From the NCBI GenBank assembly GCA_048262255.1, contig JBLXFH010000001.1:1674001-1738000 (forward strand): DNA of 64,000 nt. Direction: 5' to 3'. A model generated the notes under the pieces. That model searched no databases and was not told the origin of the DNA. It saw nothing but the letters and a program-made list of their open reading frames with translations. The position numbers were made by a program, and so were the translations under genes. The first letter of the stretch is position 1; each line of letters opens with the position of its first letter. Positions 26,149 through 33,773 of the stretch are shown piece after piece. The DNA is from JABMNT01 sp048262255. Lineage in GTDB: Bacteria; Pseudomonadota; Alphaproteobacteria; Rhodospirillales; Casp-alpha2.

Positions 26149-26160
26149 TTTACCGGTAAA
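26149..26160. promoter_or_regulatory. Perfect 12-base palindrome upstream of the dehydratase gene
   Basis: TTTACCGGTAAA is a perfect dyad with a central CG, resembling LacI-family operators. It lies 42 bases upstream of the dehydratase start, in promoter position, inside an otherwise empty 260-base gap shared with the divergent selU gene. Confidence 0.5.
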
Positions 26161-26367
26161 GTGCAACGTTTCTCGGGGTTCTTTTTGGTTTATATGATGC
26201 TGGAACGGGTGTTTTTTGATCTTAGACAAAGCGGTTCATCACCGCTTGTGAAAAAACCGGCGACCACGGGAATGTGAGATGGGGCCCCCGGTTTTCATTT
26301 AATTTTCCGGGCGTTTCCTATATGTCATGGATACGCGGAAATTAATGGCAGGAAGCGGGTCCATCGG

Positions 26368-27483
26368 ATGACTGATAATGTGGCAACGGCAGACTGTTTT
26401 CGCGAATTGTTCCTTAGCAATACGCCGTTTCTGGACGTGCGGGCGGAAGTCGAGTTTGCCAAAGGGCATTTCCCAACCTCTCAAAACATTCCCATTCTCA
26501 ACGATTCCGAGCGACAGTCCGTTGGCACTTGTTACAAACAAAAGGGGAAGCAGGCGGCGGTTGAATTGGGGCACCAACTGGTTGCCGGCGCGACGAAAGA
26601 GGCGCGTATTGAAGCTTGGTGCGACTATGCGAAACAGCACGCCAATACGCACGTCTATTGCTGGCGAGGCGGCATGCGCTCCAACTACGCGCGCCAGTGG
26701 ATGCGTGATGCGGGCGTTGAAATTCCCGTTGTCGAAGGTGGTTATAAGGCCCTGCGGCGGGTTCTGATCGACGAAATCAGCGCGGCGGCAGCTCAAACGC
26801 CGATGCTGCGGATTGGCGGAAAAACCGGCACCGGCAAGACGTTGCTGGTTAATGAGATCGATTTCAGCATTGATCTGGAAGGCCATGCCAACCATCGGGG
26901 GTCGAGTTTTGGGCGGCGGGTTTCCGGGTCACCTACGCAAGTTCTGTTTGAAAATGCGCTGGGGATTGATCTGTTGCGTAAGCGCCAAGTGACCGGTCCC
27001 GGGACCCTGATTGTCGAGGATGAAAGCCGCCGGATCGGCGCGGTTTCCATTCCTCAGGAGTTTTTCGAGACCATGCATACAAGCCCTGTTGCGGTGGTGG
27101 AAATGCCGGTTGATTTTCGAATTCAGCGGATCTTGCAGGAATATGTGATCGATATGACGGCGGAATTTCTGGAAGCCTATCCGCAGGACGGTCGCGAACG
27201 GTTTGCCGACTATCTGACGCAAAGTCTGGCGCGCGTGCAAAAGCGGCTGGGCCTTGAACGTTACACAAAACTCTCGAAAGTCATGGAATACGCCCTGAAC
27301 ACACAGTTTTCAAACGGCAGCGTGCGCGCCCATGAAAGCTGGATCGCCATGTTGCTGAGCGATTATTACGATCCTATGTGCGAATATCAACTGGATAAGC
27401 AAACCGGCCAGATCGCTTTTCGCGGCTCTTATGATGATGTGCTGGCCTGGGCGAGGGAGGTCCGCCGGAAGCCAGCGTCATGA
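26368..27483 (+). CDS. selU: tRNA 2-selenouridine synthase SelU (MnmH)
   Basis: 371 residues. An N-terminal rhodanese domain carries the catalytic Cys in HVYCWRGGMRS near residue 97, and a C-terminal P-loop domain carries GGKTGTGKTLLV near residue 150, the exact MnmH layout. The enzyme replaces sulfur by selenium at the wobble uridine of some tRNAs through a geranylated intermediate, using selenophosphate. No selD is in the window, so selenophosphate must come from elsewhere. A putative selenate ABC transporter starts at 62.4 kb, which supports a functioning selenium pathway. Confidence 0.95.
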   Translation: MTDNVATADCFRELFLSNTPFLDVRAEVEFAKGHFPTSQNIPILNDSERQSVGTCYKQKGKQAAVELGHQLVAGATKEARIEAWCDYAKQHANTHVYCWRGGMRSNYARQWMRDAGVEIPVVEGGYKALRRVLIDEISAAAAQTPMLRIGGKTGTGKTLLVNEIDFSIDLEGHANHRGSSFGRRVSGSPTQVLFENALGIDLLRKRQVTGPGTLIVEDESRRIGAVSIPQEFFETMHTSPVAVVEMPVDFRIQRILQEYVIDMTAEFLEAYPQDGRERFADYLTQSLARVQKRLGLERYTKLSKVMEYALNTQFSNGSVRAHESWIAMLLSDYYDPMCEYQLDKQTGQIAFRGSYDDVLAWAREVRRKPAS

Positions 27484-27487
27484 GTTT

Positions 27488-28210
27488 CTACCGGTAAGCG
27501 GGAGGCGCGTCGATGCCTTCGGCGAGCGCTGCTTTGAGCTCGATCAAGGCATTATATGCAGCGGGCATTCCGGCAAGAAACTGCACCCAGGCAAGCACTT
27601 CGATAATCTGTTGGTGGCTAACGCCGACGCGCAAAGCGGCCCCCATATGAAACCGTAACTGCGGGGCGACACCGCCCAGAACGGCAAGAGCCGATACGGT
27701 TGCCAACTGGCGGGTTGTCAAAGGTTGGCTGGAACTGGCGTAAACATCACCGAAGGATTGGAACGTCAGATCGATGATGTTCCCCGATATTTCTCCAAAT
27801 GCGGCTTTAATGGTATTCAGGGCATCGGGATTTAAACGGCTGTAGTCAGTAATACCTTGTTGATAGCGGTCTGAGTTTGTGATCTCAGGAGGCGCTTCGC
27901 GTACAAATACATCATGCTGTTTGGCCGCGCGGGCAAACCCTTCAAGGGCGGCCCGGACTTTCGGGTAGCCCAGATACGCTGCCATCTGAGTAAGGGTATC
28001 TTCTGCTAAAACAGGATCACATCCTTCCTCAAGCAGAAGGGTGAATTCACGTTCGATATTGGATGCATCCAGCGGCAGAGCTGTAATACCGGCAAGAAGC
28101 ACGGCAAATCGTTGATCCGTCGAAAGCCCGTGTCGAACCATGAGGTCCTGATTTCGGGCTCGCTCCATGAATTGGGAAAAACGGCGGGAAGGGTGGGCAT
28201 GTTCTGGCAT
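27488..28210 (-). CDS. Tandem carboxymuconolactone decarboxylase-family protein
   Basis: 240 residues with two CMD-like helical units: a first around residues 15-105 and a second around 130-225 with TTRQLATVSALAVLGGVAPQLRFHMGAALRVGV, the most typical part. The second unit lacks the CxxC of AhpD, so a gamma-carboxymuconolactone decarboxylase-type or unknown lyase role is likelier than peroxidase. AAGGAG with a 5-base spacer fixes the ATG at 28210. It is divergent from a LysR gene with 68-86 bases between starts, a classical regulator-target arrangement. Confidence 0.85.
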   Translation of the reverse strand: MPEHAHPSRRFSQFMERARNQDLMVRHGLSTDQRFAVLLAGITALPLDASNIEREFTLLLEEGCDPVLAEDTLTQMAAYLGYPKVRAALEGFARAAKQHDVFVREAPPEITNSDRYQQGITDYSRLNPDALNTIKAAFGEISGNIIDLTFQSFGDVYASSSQPLTTRQLATVSALAVLGGVAPQLRFHMGAALRVGVSHQQIIEVLAWVQFLAGMPAAYNALIELKAALAEGIDAPPAYR

Positions 28211-28296
28211 CAGGGCTCCTTGAAGATAAGAGAGTATCTGGCAAGAAACTGCCATACGGCATATGATGTATCAAATTAATGATATTGATAATAAAT

Positions 28297-29214
28297 ATGA
28301 AGAATATTGATTATGAGAATATTGATCTCAATCTGCTGACCGTTTTTCATCTGTTGATGCAGGAACGTAGCGTAACAGCGGTTGCGCGGCGTTTGTCTCT
28401 CGGTCAACCGGCTATCTCACATTCGCTGGCGCGGTTGAGAATTGTGCTGGGTGATCCTTTGTTTGTCCGCAGCGGGCGGCTTATGGAACCGACACCTCGT
28501 GCCCTTGCCTTAAGCGAAGCCATTGGGCCTGCGCTGGCATCTATTGAGAGTGCTTTGCGCAGCAATGCCCCGTTTGATCCGATGACGGAAAAACGTAGCT
28601 TACGTATTTCCATGTCGGATGATGTGCAAATTTCCTTTCTGCCGAAAATCATCAAGGATCTACAGTTGCAAATGCCGCACGTGAAGCTGATTGTTCAGCA
28701 GGCCGACTATCTGCGGGCGGCGGCGGCTCTGGAGCACAAGCAAGCGTCACTAGTGGTCGGTTATCTGGATAAGCTGCCGGCAGCGGCAAAGGTCCGCAAG
28801 ATCAAGCGGGTGGGCTATCGGGTGCTGATGAATGACAAAGCGGCAGGCGAAATTGATCTGGAAACCTATTGTGCCCGCCCTCATGTGCTTGTCACCTTCA
28901 GCGGCGACCTAATTGGATATATCGATGAGAAACTGGCAGAAATCAAGGCAAGACGGTCCATAAACCTATCTGTTCCGATGTTTGGTGTCCTGCCGTTTCT
29001 ATTGGCGGGTTCCGATAACCTTGCGACCGTACCCGAATATGTTGCACGGGTTTTGGCGAAAACACATGGAATGGGCATGGTTCATTTGCCCTTCGACTCA
29101 CCTCAGTTTGATCTGTCCATGGCTTGGAGTGCGACAACGGACAAGGATCCGGCAGAAAAGATATTACGTAATATCATCATAGAGGCCATTCAGCGTGAGG
29201 GTTCAGAAGAATAA
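28297..29214 (+). CDS. LysR-family transcriptional regulator
   Basis: 305 residues from the ATG at 28297; an in-frame ATG at 28279 would add six. The N-terminal winged helix (IDLNLLTVFHLLMQERSVTAVARRLSLGQPAISHSLARL) and C-terminal periplasmic-binding-like effector domain are both complete. Neither start has a ribosome site, so the boundary is uncertain. It is divergent to the tandem CMD gene; the gap contains ATAC-N10-GTAT, the kind of short dyad these regulators bind. It probably activates the CMD gene and represses itself. Effector unknown. Confidence 0.9.
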   Translation: MKNIDYENIDLNLLTVFHLLMQERSVTAVARRLSLGQPAISHSLARLRIVLGDPLFVRSGRLMEPTPRALALSEAIGPALASIESALRSNAPFDPMTEKRSLRISMSDDVQISFLPKIIKDLQLQMPHVKLIVQQADYLRAAAALEHKQASLVVGYLDKLPAAAKVRKIKRVGYRVLMNDKAAGEIDLETYCARPHVLVTFSGDLIGYIDEKLAEIKARRSINLSVPMFGVLPFLLAGSDNLATVPEYVARVLAKTHGMGMVHLPFDSPQFDLSMAWSATTDKDPAEKILRNIIIEAIQREGSEE

Positions 29215-29255
29215 ACGCATGGGACCGTTGAATGTTGAGAAACAGATGACCATGT

Positions 29256-29269
29256 TTGATGTATATCAA
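29256..29269 (+). promoter_or_regulatory. FNR/FixK-type box in front of the DksA-like gene
   Basis: TTGAT-GTAT-ATCAA matches the FNR-family consensus TTGATNNNNATCAA at all ten fixed positions. A TATTAT hexamer at 29290-29295 gives a predicted start near 29302-29304, which places the box at about -40, as for class II FNR-activated promoters. The gene starts at 29333. Confidence 0.6.
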
Positions 29270-29332
29270 GGCCAGAGAGCGCCCGTTCGTATTATGCTTT
29301 ACTGAGCAAAACAAACAGGATGAGGTGTTGGA

Positions 29333-29662
29333 ATGATTGAACTCGACAGCGTTAGACGACAGTTGGATGCGCGGTTGTTTGAACTCACGGAAAAAGCACA
29401 TGAGATTGAGGATACGTTACGTGAGCCCGATAGTGCGGATTCAGAAGAGCGCGCGGTCGAAAACGAGGATGATGAGGTCCTTGAAGATATGGGGAATGCG
29501 GCCCTTGATGAAATCAGCCAGATCAAGGCTGCCCTGCTACGCATTGATGTCGGCACCTATGGCACCTGCACATCATGTGGAGAAGAAATCGATGAACAGC
29601 GCTTAAAGGCCCTGCCATTTGCAGCAAATTGTATCGACTGTGCGTCTGAAGCCGAACATTAA
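29333..29662 (+). CDS. DksA/TraR-family C4 zinc-finger protein
   Basis: 109 residues. An N-terminal acidic coiled coil (about 1-60) precedes a zinc finger with CTSCGEE and ANCIDC, C-x2-C-x17-C-x2-C, near residues 79-103. It is shorter than E. coli DksA (151), in the size range of TraR/YocK-like relatives that bind the RNA polymerase secondary channel. Coil-tip DxxDxA-type acidic residues are not plain, so transcription control in the DksA manner is not certain. A perfect FNR-type box lies 64 bases upstream, implying induction when oxygen falls. Confidence 0.85.
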   Translation: MIELDSVRRQLDARLFELTEKAHEIEDTLREPDSADSEERAVENEDDEVLEDMGNAALDEISQIKAALLRIDVGTYGTCTSCGEEIDEQRLKALPFAANCIDCASEAEH

Positions 29663-29665
29663 GGG

Positions 29666-30267
29666 CTAGGTCGGGCAGTATCTCAGTTCCAGATAGCAGC
29701 CGACTTCGGAAAACAAAGCCAAATCAATAAAGAAGTGGCAAAGGATCGGCGACCAGAGGTTGTTGTATTTGCGATAAAGCCACATGGCCATGAGGCCAAA
29801 CAGAATGGCTGTGATGACCGAGACCAACCCCCGTGGGGCGTGGAGTAGGCCAAATGCAACAGATGAGCAGATATAGAGCGAAGTTCTTCCATATCCTTTC
29901 CAGTTCCAGACGCGCTGGAATAGATTCCGATACACATATTCTTCGCTGAGCACAACAAGGGCGATCCCAATACTGTGGTCAAACCACCGAAATGCCGGAG
30001 CCTTGATGTGGGGGTATAACCAGTTGACGAAAAAAGGTGTTGATGGGAAAGGGAAGGTGGAGAGTTGATCAAGTTTTATGGTTGTGTAGCTAATGGCAAC
30101 AATGAACAGGACAGCCCCAATTTTGAGTGGGGCCCTCGATTTGGAAGTATTGCTGAAAGTATTATTGCTACCCCGTTGTTCTTATTTCCGTCGGCACTGG
30201 CGTGTTGTACGATAGGTAAACAAAATGGTCCTGCACCTTGAAAGATGATACTGGTTTCTTCATTCAT
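29666..30267 (-). pseudogene. CPBP-family intramembrane protease gene, apparently frameshifted
   Basis: The C-terminal part from about 30181 to 29666 reads as a CPBP (CAAX protease/bacteriocin-processing) enzyme: a hydrophobic segment (IGAVLFIVAISYTTI), then EEYVYRN (the EExxxR motif), FGLLHAP and HFFID, all three catalytic motifs. This frame has no ATG, GTG or TTG before a GTG at 29953 that lies just before the EExxxR motif, too late for a full protein. A good ribosome site (GGAGGAAATATT) and ATG at 30267 open a different frame that runs on to 30076. A frameshift at about 30120-30185 would join them. Either a recent mutation or a sequencing error is possible. Confidence 0.55.
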
Positions 30268-30316
30268 AATATTTCCTCCCCAATACCATTAATAATAACC
30301 ACCATCATAGCGAGAA

Positions 30317-30616
30317 TTATTTACCGCTCGGCCGATTCCATTCACTGATCTGCTTTAGGATAAACCGCCAAAAAGTCTGTAGGCGTTTGCGTTGAAGAGG
30401 ATGGAGGTTTTGAGCATCGGCTGCAGACGTTTCATATCCGGCCAGCAGGCAGACCGCTATGGCGGAAATAACAAAGGCCTTGAGGACGAAATAGAACCAG
30501 GGTTTTGTCGGCGCGACCCAGAGTGCGAGCGGCGTGACCATCATGATCAGGCCAAAAAACACCATCCCGATATCGGCCAGTTGGCTTATCCAGGGCGGGT
30601 GTTTTTTATCTGCCAT
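30317..30616 (-). CDS. Small two-helix membrane protein next to the LarA-like gene
   Basis: 99 residues with two hydrophobic helices (IGMVFFGLIMMVTPLALWV near 16-36 and FYFVLKAFVISAIAVCLLAG near 41-61) and a basic C-terminal tail. The start lies 6 bases beyond the stop of the LarA-like gene on the same strand, so it is almost certainly co-transcribed. I do not recognise the family. It could be a subunit of an unseen transporter or a membrane partner for the neighbouring enzyme; small 4-TM/2-TM proteins of tripartite transporters are similar in size but no other component is here. Confidence 0.65.
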   Translation of the reverse strand: MADKKHPPWISQLADIGMVFFGLIMMVTPLALWVAPTKPWFYFVLKAFVISAIAVCLLAGYETSAADAQNLHPLQRKRLQTFWRFILKQISEWNRPSGK

Positions 30617-30622
30617 GGGTTT

Positions 30623-31933
30623 CTATCCGGTGCAGCGGGTGAGCAGGGCACCCTCATCGGAAAAGGCAATGGGCTTTGCCGGATCCAGCAACTCGATCCC
30701 ATCGCGCCCTTCGATATCGGCATAGAGGGTGGGGGAGACCAGAATTTCGTTCATCTGCGCCGTGGAGCGGATGATGCAGAGCCGTGCCTCGGCGGGGTTG
30801 GCGACCCAGCAGGTCGAGACGCAGGCCTTGAACACATCCAAGTCGTGCGGCAGGACAAGGGGGATGCGGGCCTTTTCCGTGAGCGCTGCGGTAACGCCAT
30901 TAAAATAGATGGCGTGCAGATCGATACTTTCAATAAACGCTTTGGGTGCAAAGTCGGCCATGCCAATGCCGTTGGCATTACCCTTTGATTCCTTGGTCAC
31001 ACCCAGAATGCCGATGCGATGAATAAAGGGATTTGGCGGATTGTCGATGCCGCGGATATCGGTGCGACCGGTGACCGCGAAATCCATTCCGGTCCCGGCG
31101 ATGTTCTTGCCCAACTGTTCGCAGATCAGCGCGTCAATCTGCTCGAACGGCAGGCGCGCCAGTAGAGATTTCGCCTTGATCAGCAATCGCGCGTCAGCGC
31201 TGTAGAAGTTTTCCGGTTCCACCCCTTCAATGACCACCAGTTGCTTGTCGGGGTTCTCGACCAACGCAATACCAAAACAGAGCGGGCTGTTGGCAATGGA
31301 GATTTCGGCCAGTTCCGGCAACACATCACGCAAGCCCGCAGGCCCCAGAACGTGGACGCGCCGCGCGCCTTCGCCCTTACCCAGCCCGACCGCGACCATT
31401 TTGGTCAGACCGCTCTCGATGGGCCGGTCAAAGGTGGTATGGGATTTGATCCGGTTGATGATGACAACGCCATCTGCTTCTGAGGCAATGCGGTCAAACA
31501 TGCAATCAACGCCCTGACTCGACGTGCCGTATTTAACGACCTCCATAGTCGCTTTGATCGGCACGTCCATGGTTTCTTCACTCACCCCAAGCCCAGCCAG
31601 AACGGAGATCTGGCCCTCGACTGTGCCGCCGCCATGGCTGCCCATACCGGGGATGATGAAGGGAACAAAACCCATGGTTTTCAACTGGTCAACGGTGGCG
31701 CGGGCGATCTGGGCGATGCCTGAAATGCCGCGGCTACCGACGGCGACGGCGATTTTGGCGCCGGCGGGCAAGGCCTTCAGCCGCCTGGCCTTGGCCATTT
31801 CATCTGCGACCGCCTTTTCCATGTTTTCAATCGCCGGGGCTGTCGGGTGGGTCAGTTTCACCCGCATCACAGGCGGCAACTGGACAGATTTTAACATGGA
31901 TAAATGGACATCGGGAAACGTCGGCGATTGCAT
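30623..31933 (-). CDS. LarA-family (DUF2088-like) nickel-pincer enzyme, second paralogue
   Basis: 436 residues. It contains the LarA-type N-terminal domain in a variant form: VAVGSRGISGIAQIA, PGMGSHGGGT (His100), NRIKSHTTF (His165), ESGLTKMVAVGLGKGEGARRVHVLG (Lys178, His194). The four potential cofactor residues are spaced 65, 13 and 16, against 66, 10 and 16 for His108, His174, Lys184 and His200 of Lactiplantibacillus LarA. It probably uses the nickel-pincer cofactor made by LarBCE at 9.7-12.4 kb. It may racemise or epimerise a 2-hydroxy acid other than lactate. It is divergent from a canonical larA and followed by a small membrane protein. GAGG lies 9 bases before the ATG. Confidence 0.8.
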   Translation of the reverse strand: MQSPTFPDVHLSMLKSVQLPPVMRVKLTHPTAPAIENMEKAVADEMAKARRLKALPAGAKIAVAVGSRGISGIAQIARATVDQLKTMGFVPFIIPGMGSHGGGTVEGQISVLAGLGVSEETMDVPIKATMEVVKYGTSSQGVDCMFDRIASEADGVVIINRIKSHTTFDRPIESGLTKMVAVGLGKGEGARRVHVLGPAGLRDVLPELAEISIANSPLCFGIALVENPDKQLVVIEGVEPENFYSADARLLIKAKSLLARLPFEQIDALICEQLGKNIAGTGMDFAVTGRTDIRGIDNPPNPFIHRIGILGVTKESKGNANGIGMADFAPKAFIESIDLHAIYFNGVTAALTEKARIPLVLPHDLDVFKACVSTCWVANPAEARLCIIRSTAQMNEILVSPTLYADIEGRDGIELLDPAKPIAFSDEGALLTRCTG

Positions 31934-32047
31934 TCAGGCATCCTCAACAGGAGTTAGGCATTACAACATGCGAAACCGGCATTTAATTCTGGGCCTCCGC
32001 ATGCTATTTCAAGTAAAGCATGTAACACCCAAAGGCAGGAATATAAA

Positions 32048-33346
32048 ATGCAGGTCGATATCAACTACGCGAAGGGCTGCCTGAGCCTTGATCTGGATGA
32101 TCAATACAACGTCACCGTCATTGGCAAGAAACCCATGCCGGTGCTCGACAACCCGGAAGCGGCAATTGTTGAGGCGCTGGATAACCCGGTTGGTGGCGGT
32201 TCGCTGGATGCGCTGGCAGGCCCCGGCAAGACAGCCTGCATCCTGATCTGCGATATCACCCGCCCTGTCCCCAATGGCCTGTTCCTGCCGATCCTGATCC
32301 GCCGCCTTATGGATAAAGGCGTCGCCGCCGATGACATTACGGTTCTGGTCGCCACCGGCCTGCACCGCCCCAATGAAGGCGCTGAACTGGAGGAACTGGT
32401 GGGTAGCCCTTGGGTCATGCAGACGGTCAAGGTCGTCAACCATTTCGCCCGCGACGATGCGGCGCATGTGGATCTGGGAAAAACCGAAACACGCGGCACC
32501 TCGGTGCGCATTGATGGGCGTTTTGTCAACGCCGATATCCGTATCGCCACAGGTCTGGTCGAGCCACATTTCATGGCGGGTTATTCCGGCGGCCGCAAGG
32601 TAATCGCTCCGGGTGTCGCCCATGCCGATACCATCACCACTTTCCACAACGCCGAATTCATGGAAAACCCCAACGCTATCAACTGCAATCTGGTCGGCAA
32701 TCCGCTACACGAAGAGCAGTTGCAGATCGTCAAGATGGTTGGTGGCGCGCTCGCCCTCAATACGGTCATTGATGAAGAACGCCGCCTGTCGCGGGTCACC
32801 TTTGGCGAGATTATCGAGAGCCATGCGCAGGCCGTGAATTACGTCAAAGGCTATACGGAAGTGACCGTGCCGCGCTTGTTCAAGACGGTGGTGACCAGTG
32901 CTGCCGGTTACCCACTGGATAAAACCTATTACCAGACGGTCAAGGGTATGGTCGGGGCCATGGATATTCTCGAGCCTGGCGGCAATCTGATTATTGCGTC
33001 CGCCTGCAGCGAAGGGATCGGCTCACCAGAATTTGCCGATGCTCAAAGCCGCCTCGTGGCGCTGGGGCCAGACGGGTTCCTGAGTGAAATCCAGAAAAAA
33101 TCACGGGCCGATATCGATGAGTGGCAAACGGAGATGCAAATCAAGCCCATGCGCATCGGCAATATTCATCTTTATACGGATGGTCTGTCTGAGGCCGATC
33201 TGGCGATCACCGGCGTCAATATCGCCTCTTCCGTAGAGCAGGCCGTGGCAGACAGTGTTGCGGCAACGGGTGATCCGCATATCGCGGTCATCCCGGAAGG
33301 GCCTTATGTGATCCCGAGCTTCTATCCGCAGGCGAAAACCGGCTAA
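32048..33346 (+). CDS. larA: Nickel-dependent 2-hydroxyacid racemase, LarA family
   Basis: 432 residues. Residues of LarA are found at nearly identical positions: CDITRPVP (Asp69, Arg72), TGLHRPN (His106), VEPHFMAGYSGGRKVIAPG (His174, Lys184) and TFHNAEF (His200). In Lactiplantibacillus LarA, Lys184 binds the pincer covalently and His200 binds nickel. The expected reaction is racemisation of lactate or a related 2-hydroxy acid (malate and others are known in the family). The gene is divergent from a second LarA-like gene with 114 bases between starts. The cofactor genes are about 20 kb upstream. GGCAGGAA lies 8 bases before the ATG. Confidence 0.9.
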   Translation: MQVDINYAKGCLSLDLDDQYNVTVIGKKPMPVLDNPEAAIVEALDNPVGGGSLDALAGPGKTACILICDITRPVPNGLFLPILIRRLMDKGVAADDITVLVATGLHRPNEGAELEELVGSPWVMQTVKVVNHFARDDAAHVDLGKTETRGTSVRIDGRFVNADIRIATGLVEPHFMAGYSGGRKVIAPGVAHADTITTFHNAEFMENPNAINCNLVGNPLHEEQLQIVKMVGGALALNTVIDEERRLSRVTFGEIIESHAQAVNYVKGYTEVTVPRLFKTVVTSAAGYPLDKTYYQTVKGMVGAMDILEPGGNLIIASACSEGIGSPEFADAQSRLVALGPDGFLSEIQKKSRADIDEWQTEMQIKPMRIGNIHLYTDGLSEADLAITGVNIASSVEQAVADSVAATGDPHIAVIPEGPYVIPSFYPQAKTG

Positions 33347-33349
33347 CCC

Positions 33350-33577
33350 TTAAAGAATTTCAATAAGAAACCGGTAGCTGCCATCATTCTGGTTTTCACT
33401 GGAAACAAGCCGGTTGCCGGTGGAACGGCAAAGCGCATCCATATCGCGGACAGAACCGGGGTCGGAAGAGAAGACTTCCAACTGCTGGCCGGTTTGCATT
33501 TCCTGAATACCTTTTTTGGTTTTCATAATCGGTAATGGGCAATTCAAGCCGCGTGCATCAATGGTCTGCGTGGTCAT
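33350..33577 (-). CDS. TusA-family sulfur carrier (TsuB-like)
   Basis: 75 residues with the TusA fold and the catalytic motif DARGLNCPLPIMKTKKG, whose Cys carries a persulfide. The ATG at 33577 is preferred to one at 33583 because GAGG lies six bases before it but abuts the other. It is divergent from a YeeE/YedE-type carrier gene; such pairs (TsuA-TsuB) take up thiosulfate and hand the sulfur to assimilation. An inverted repeat in the shared promoter region suggests joint control. Confidence 0.9.
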   Translation of the reverse strand: MTTQTIDARGLNCPLPIMKTKKGIQEMQTGQQLEVFSSDPGSVRDMDALCRSTGNRLVSSENQNDGSYRFLIEIL

Positions 33578-33611
33578 AGACATCCTCGATGAATTTTTTG
33601 TAGTTTATAAA

Positions 33612-33636
33612 ATATTACATTCGATTTCCGTAATAT
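33612..33636. promoter_or_regulatory. Inverted repeat between the divergent TusA and YedE genes
   Basis: ATATTAC (33612-33618) and GTAATAT (33630-33636) are perfect arms around 11 bases, in a strongly AT-rich divergent promoter region. ArsR-family sulfide sensors such as BigR bind AT-rich dyads of this kind, and such a regulator is encoded at 40.2 kb; the link is inferred. Confidence 0.45.
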
Positions 33637-33773
33637 ATAAAAATATATACCAAAGAAAAGACAAAATATCGAAAAAATGCTGAGGATTGCAGCCGGCGCA
33701 AAAATGCATAGAATGCGCCAGCAAAAGGGATACGCTCTATCCATCGGCGCCAGCGATAAGGGAAGACAGGGAA

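Noticed and set aside
29683..30072. 129-codon minus frame over the CPBP gene
   Set aside because: It is the out-of-phase reading; the catalytic EExxxR, FxxxH and HxxxD motifs are in the other frame.
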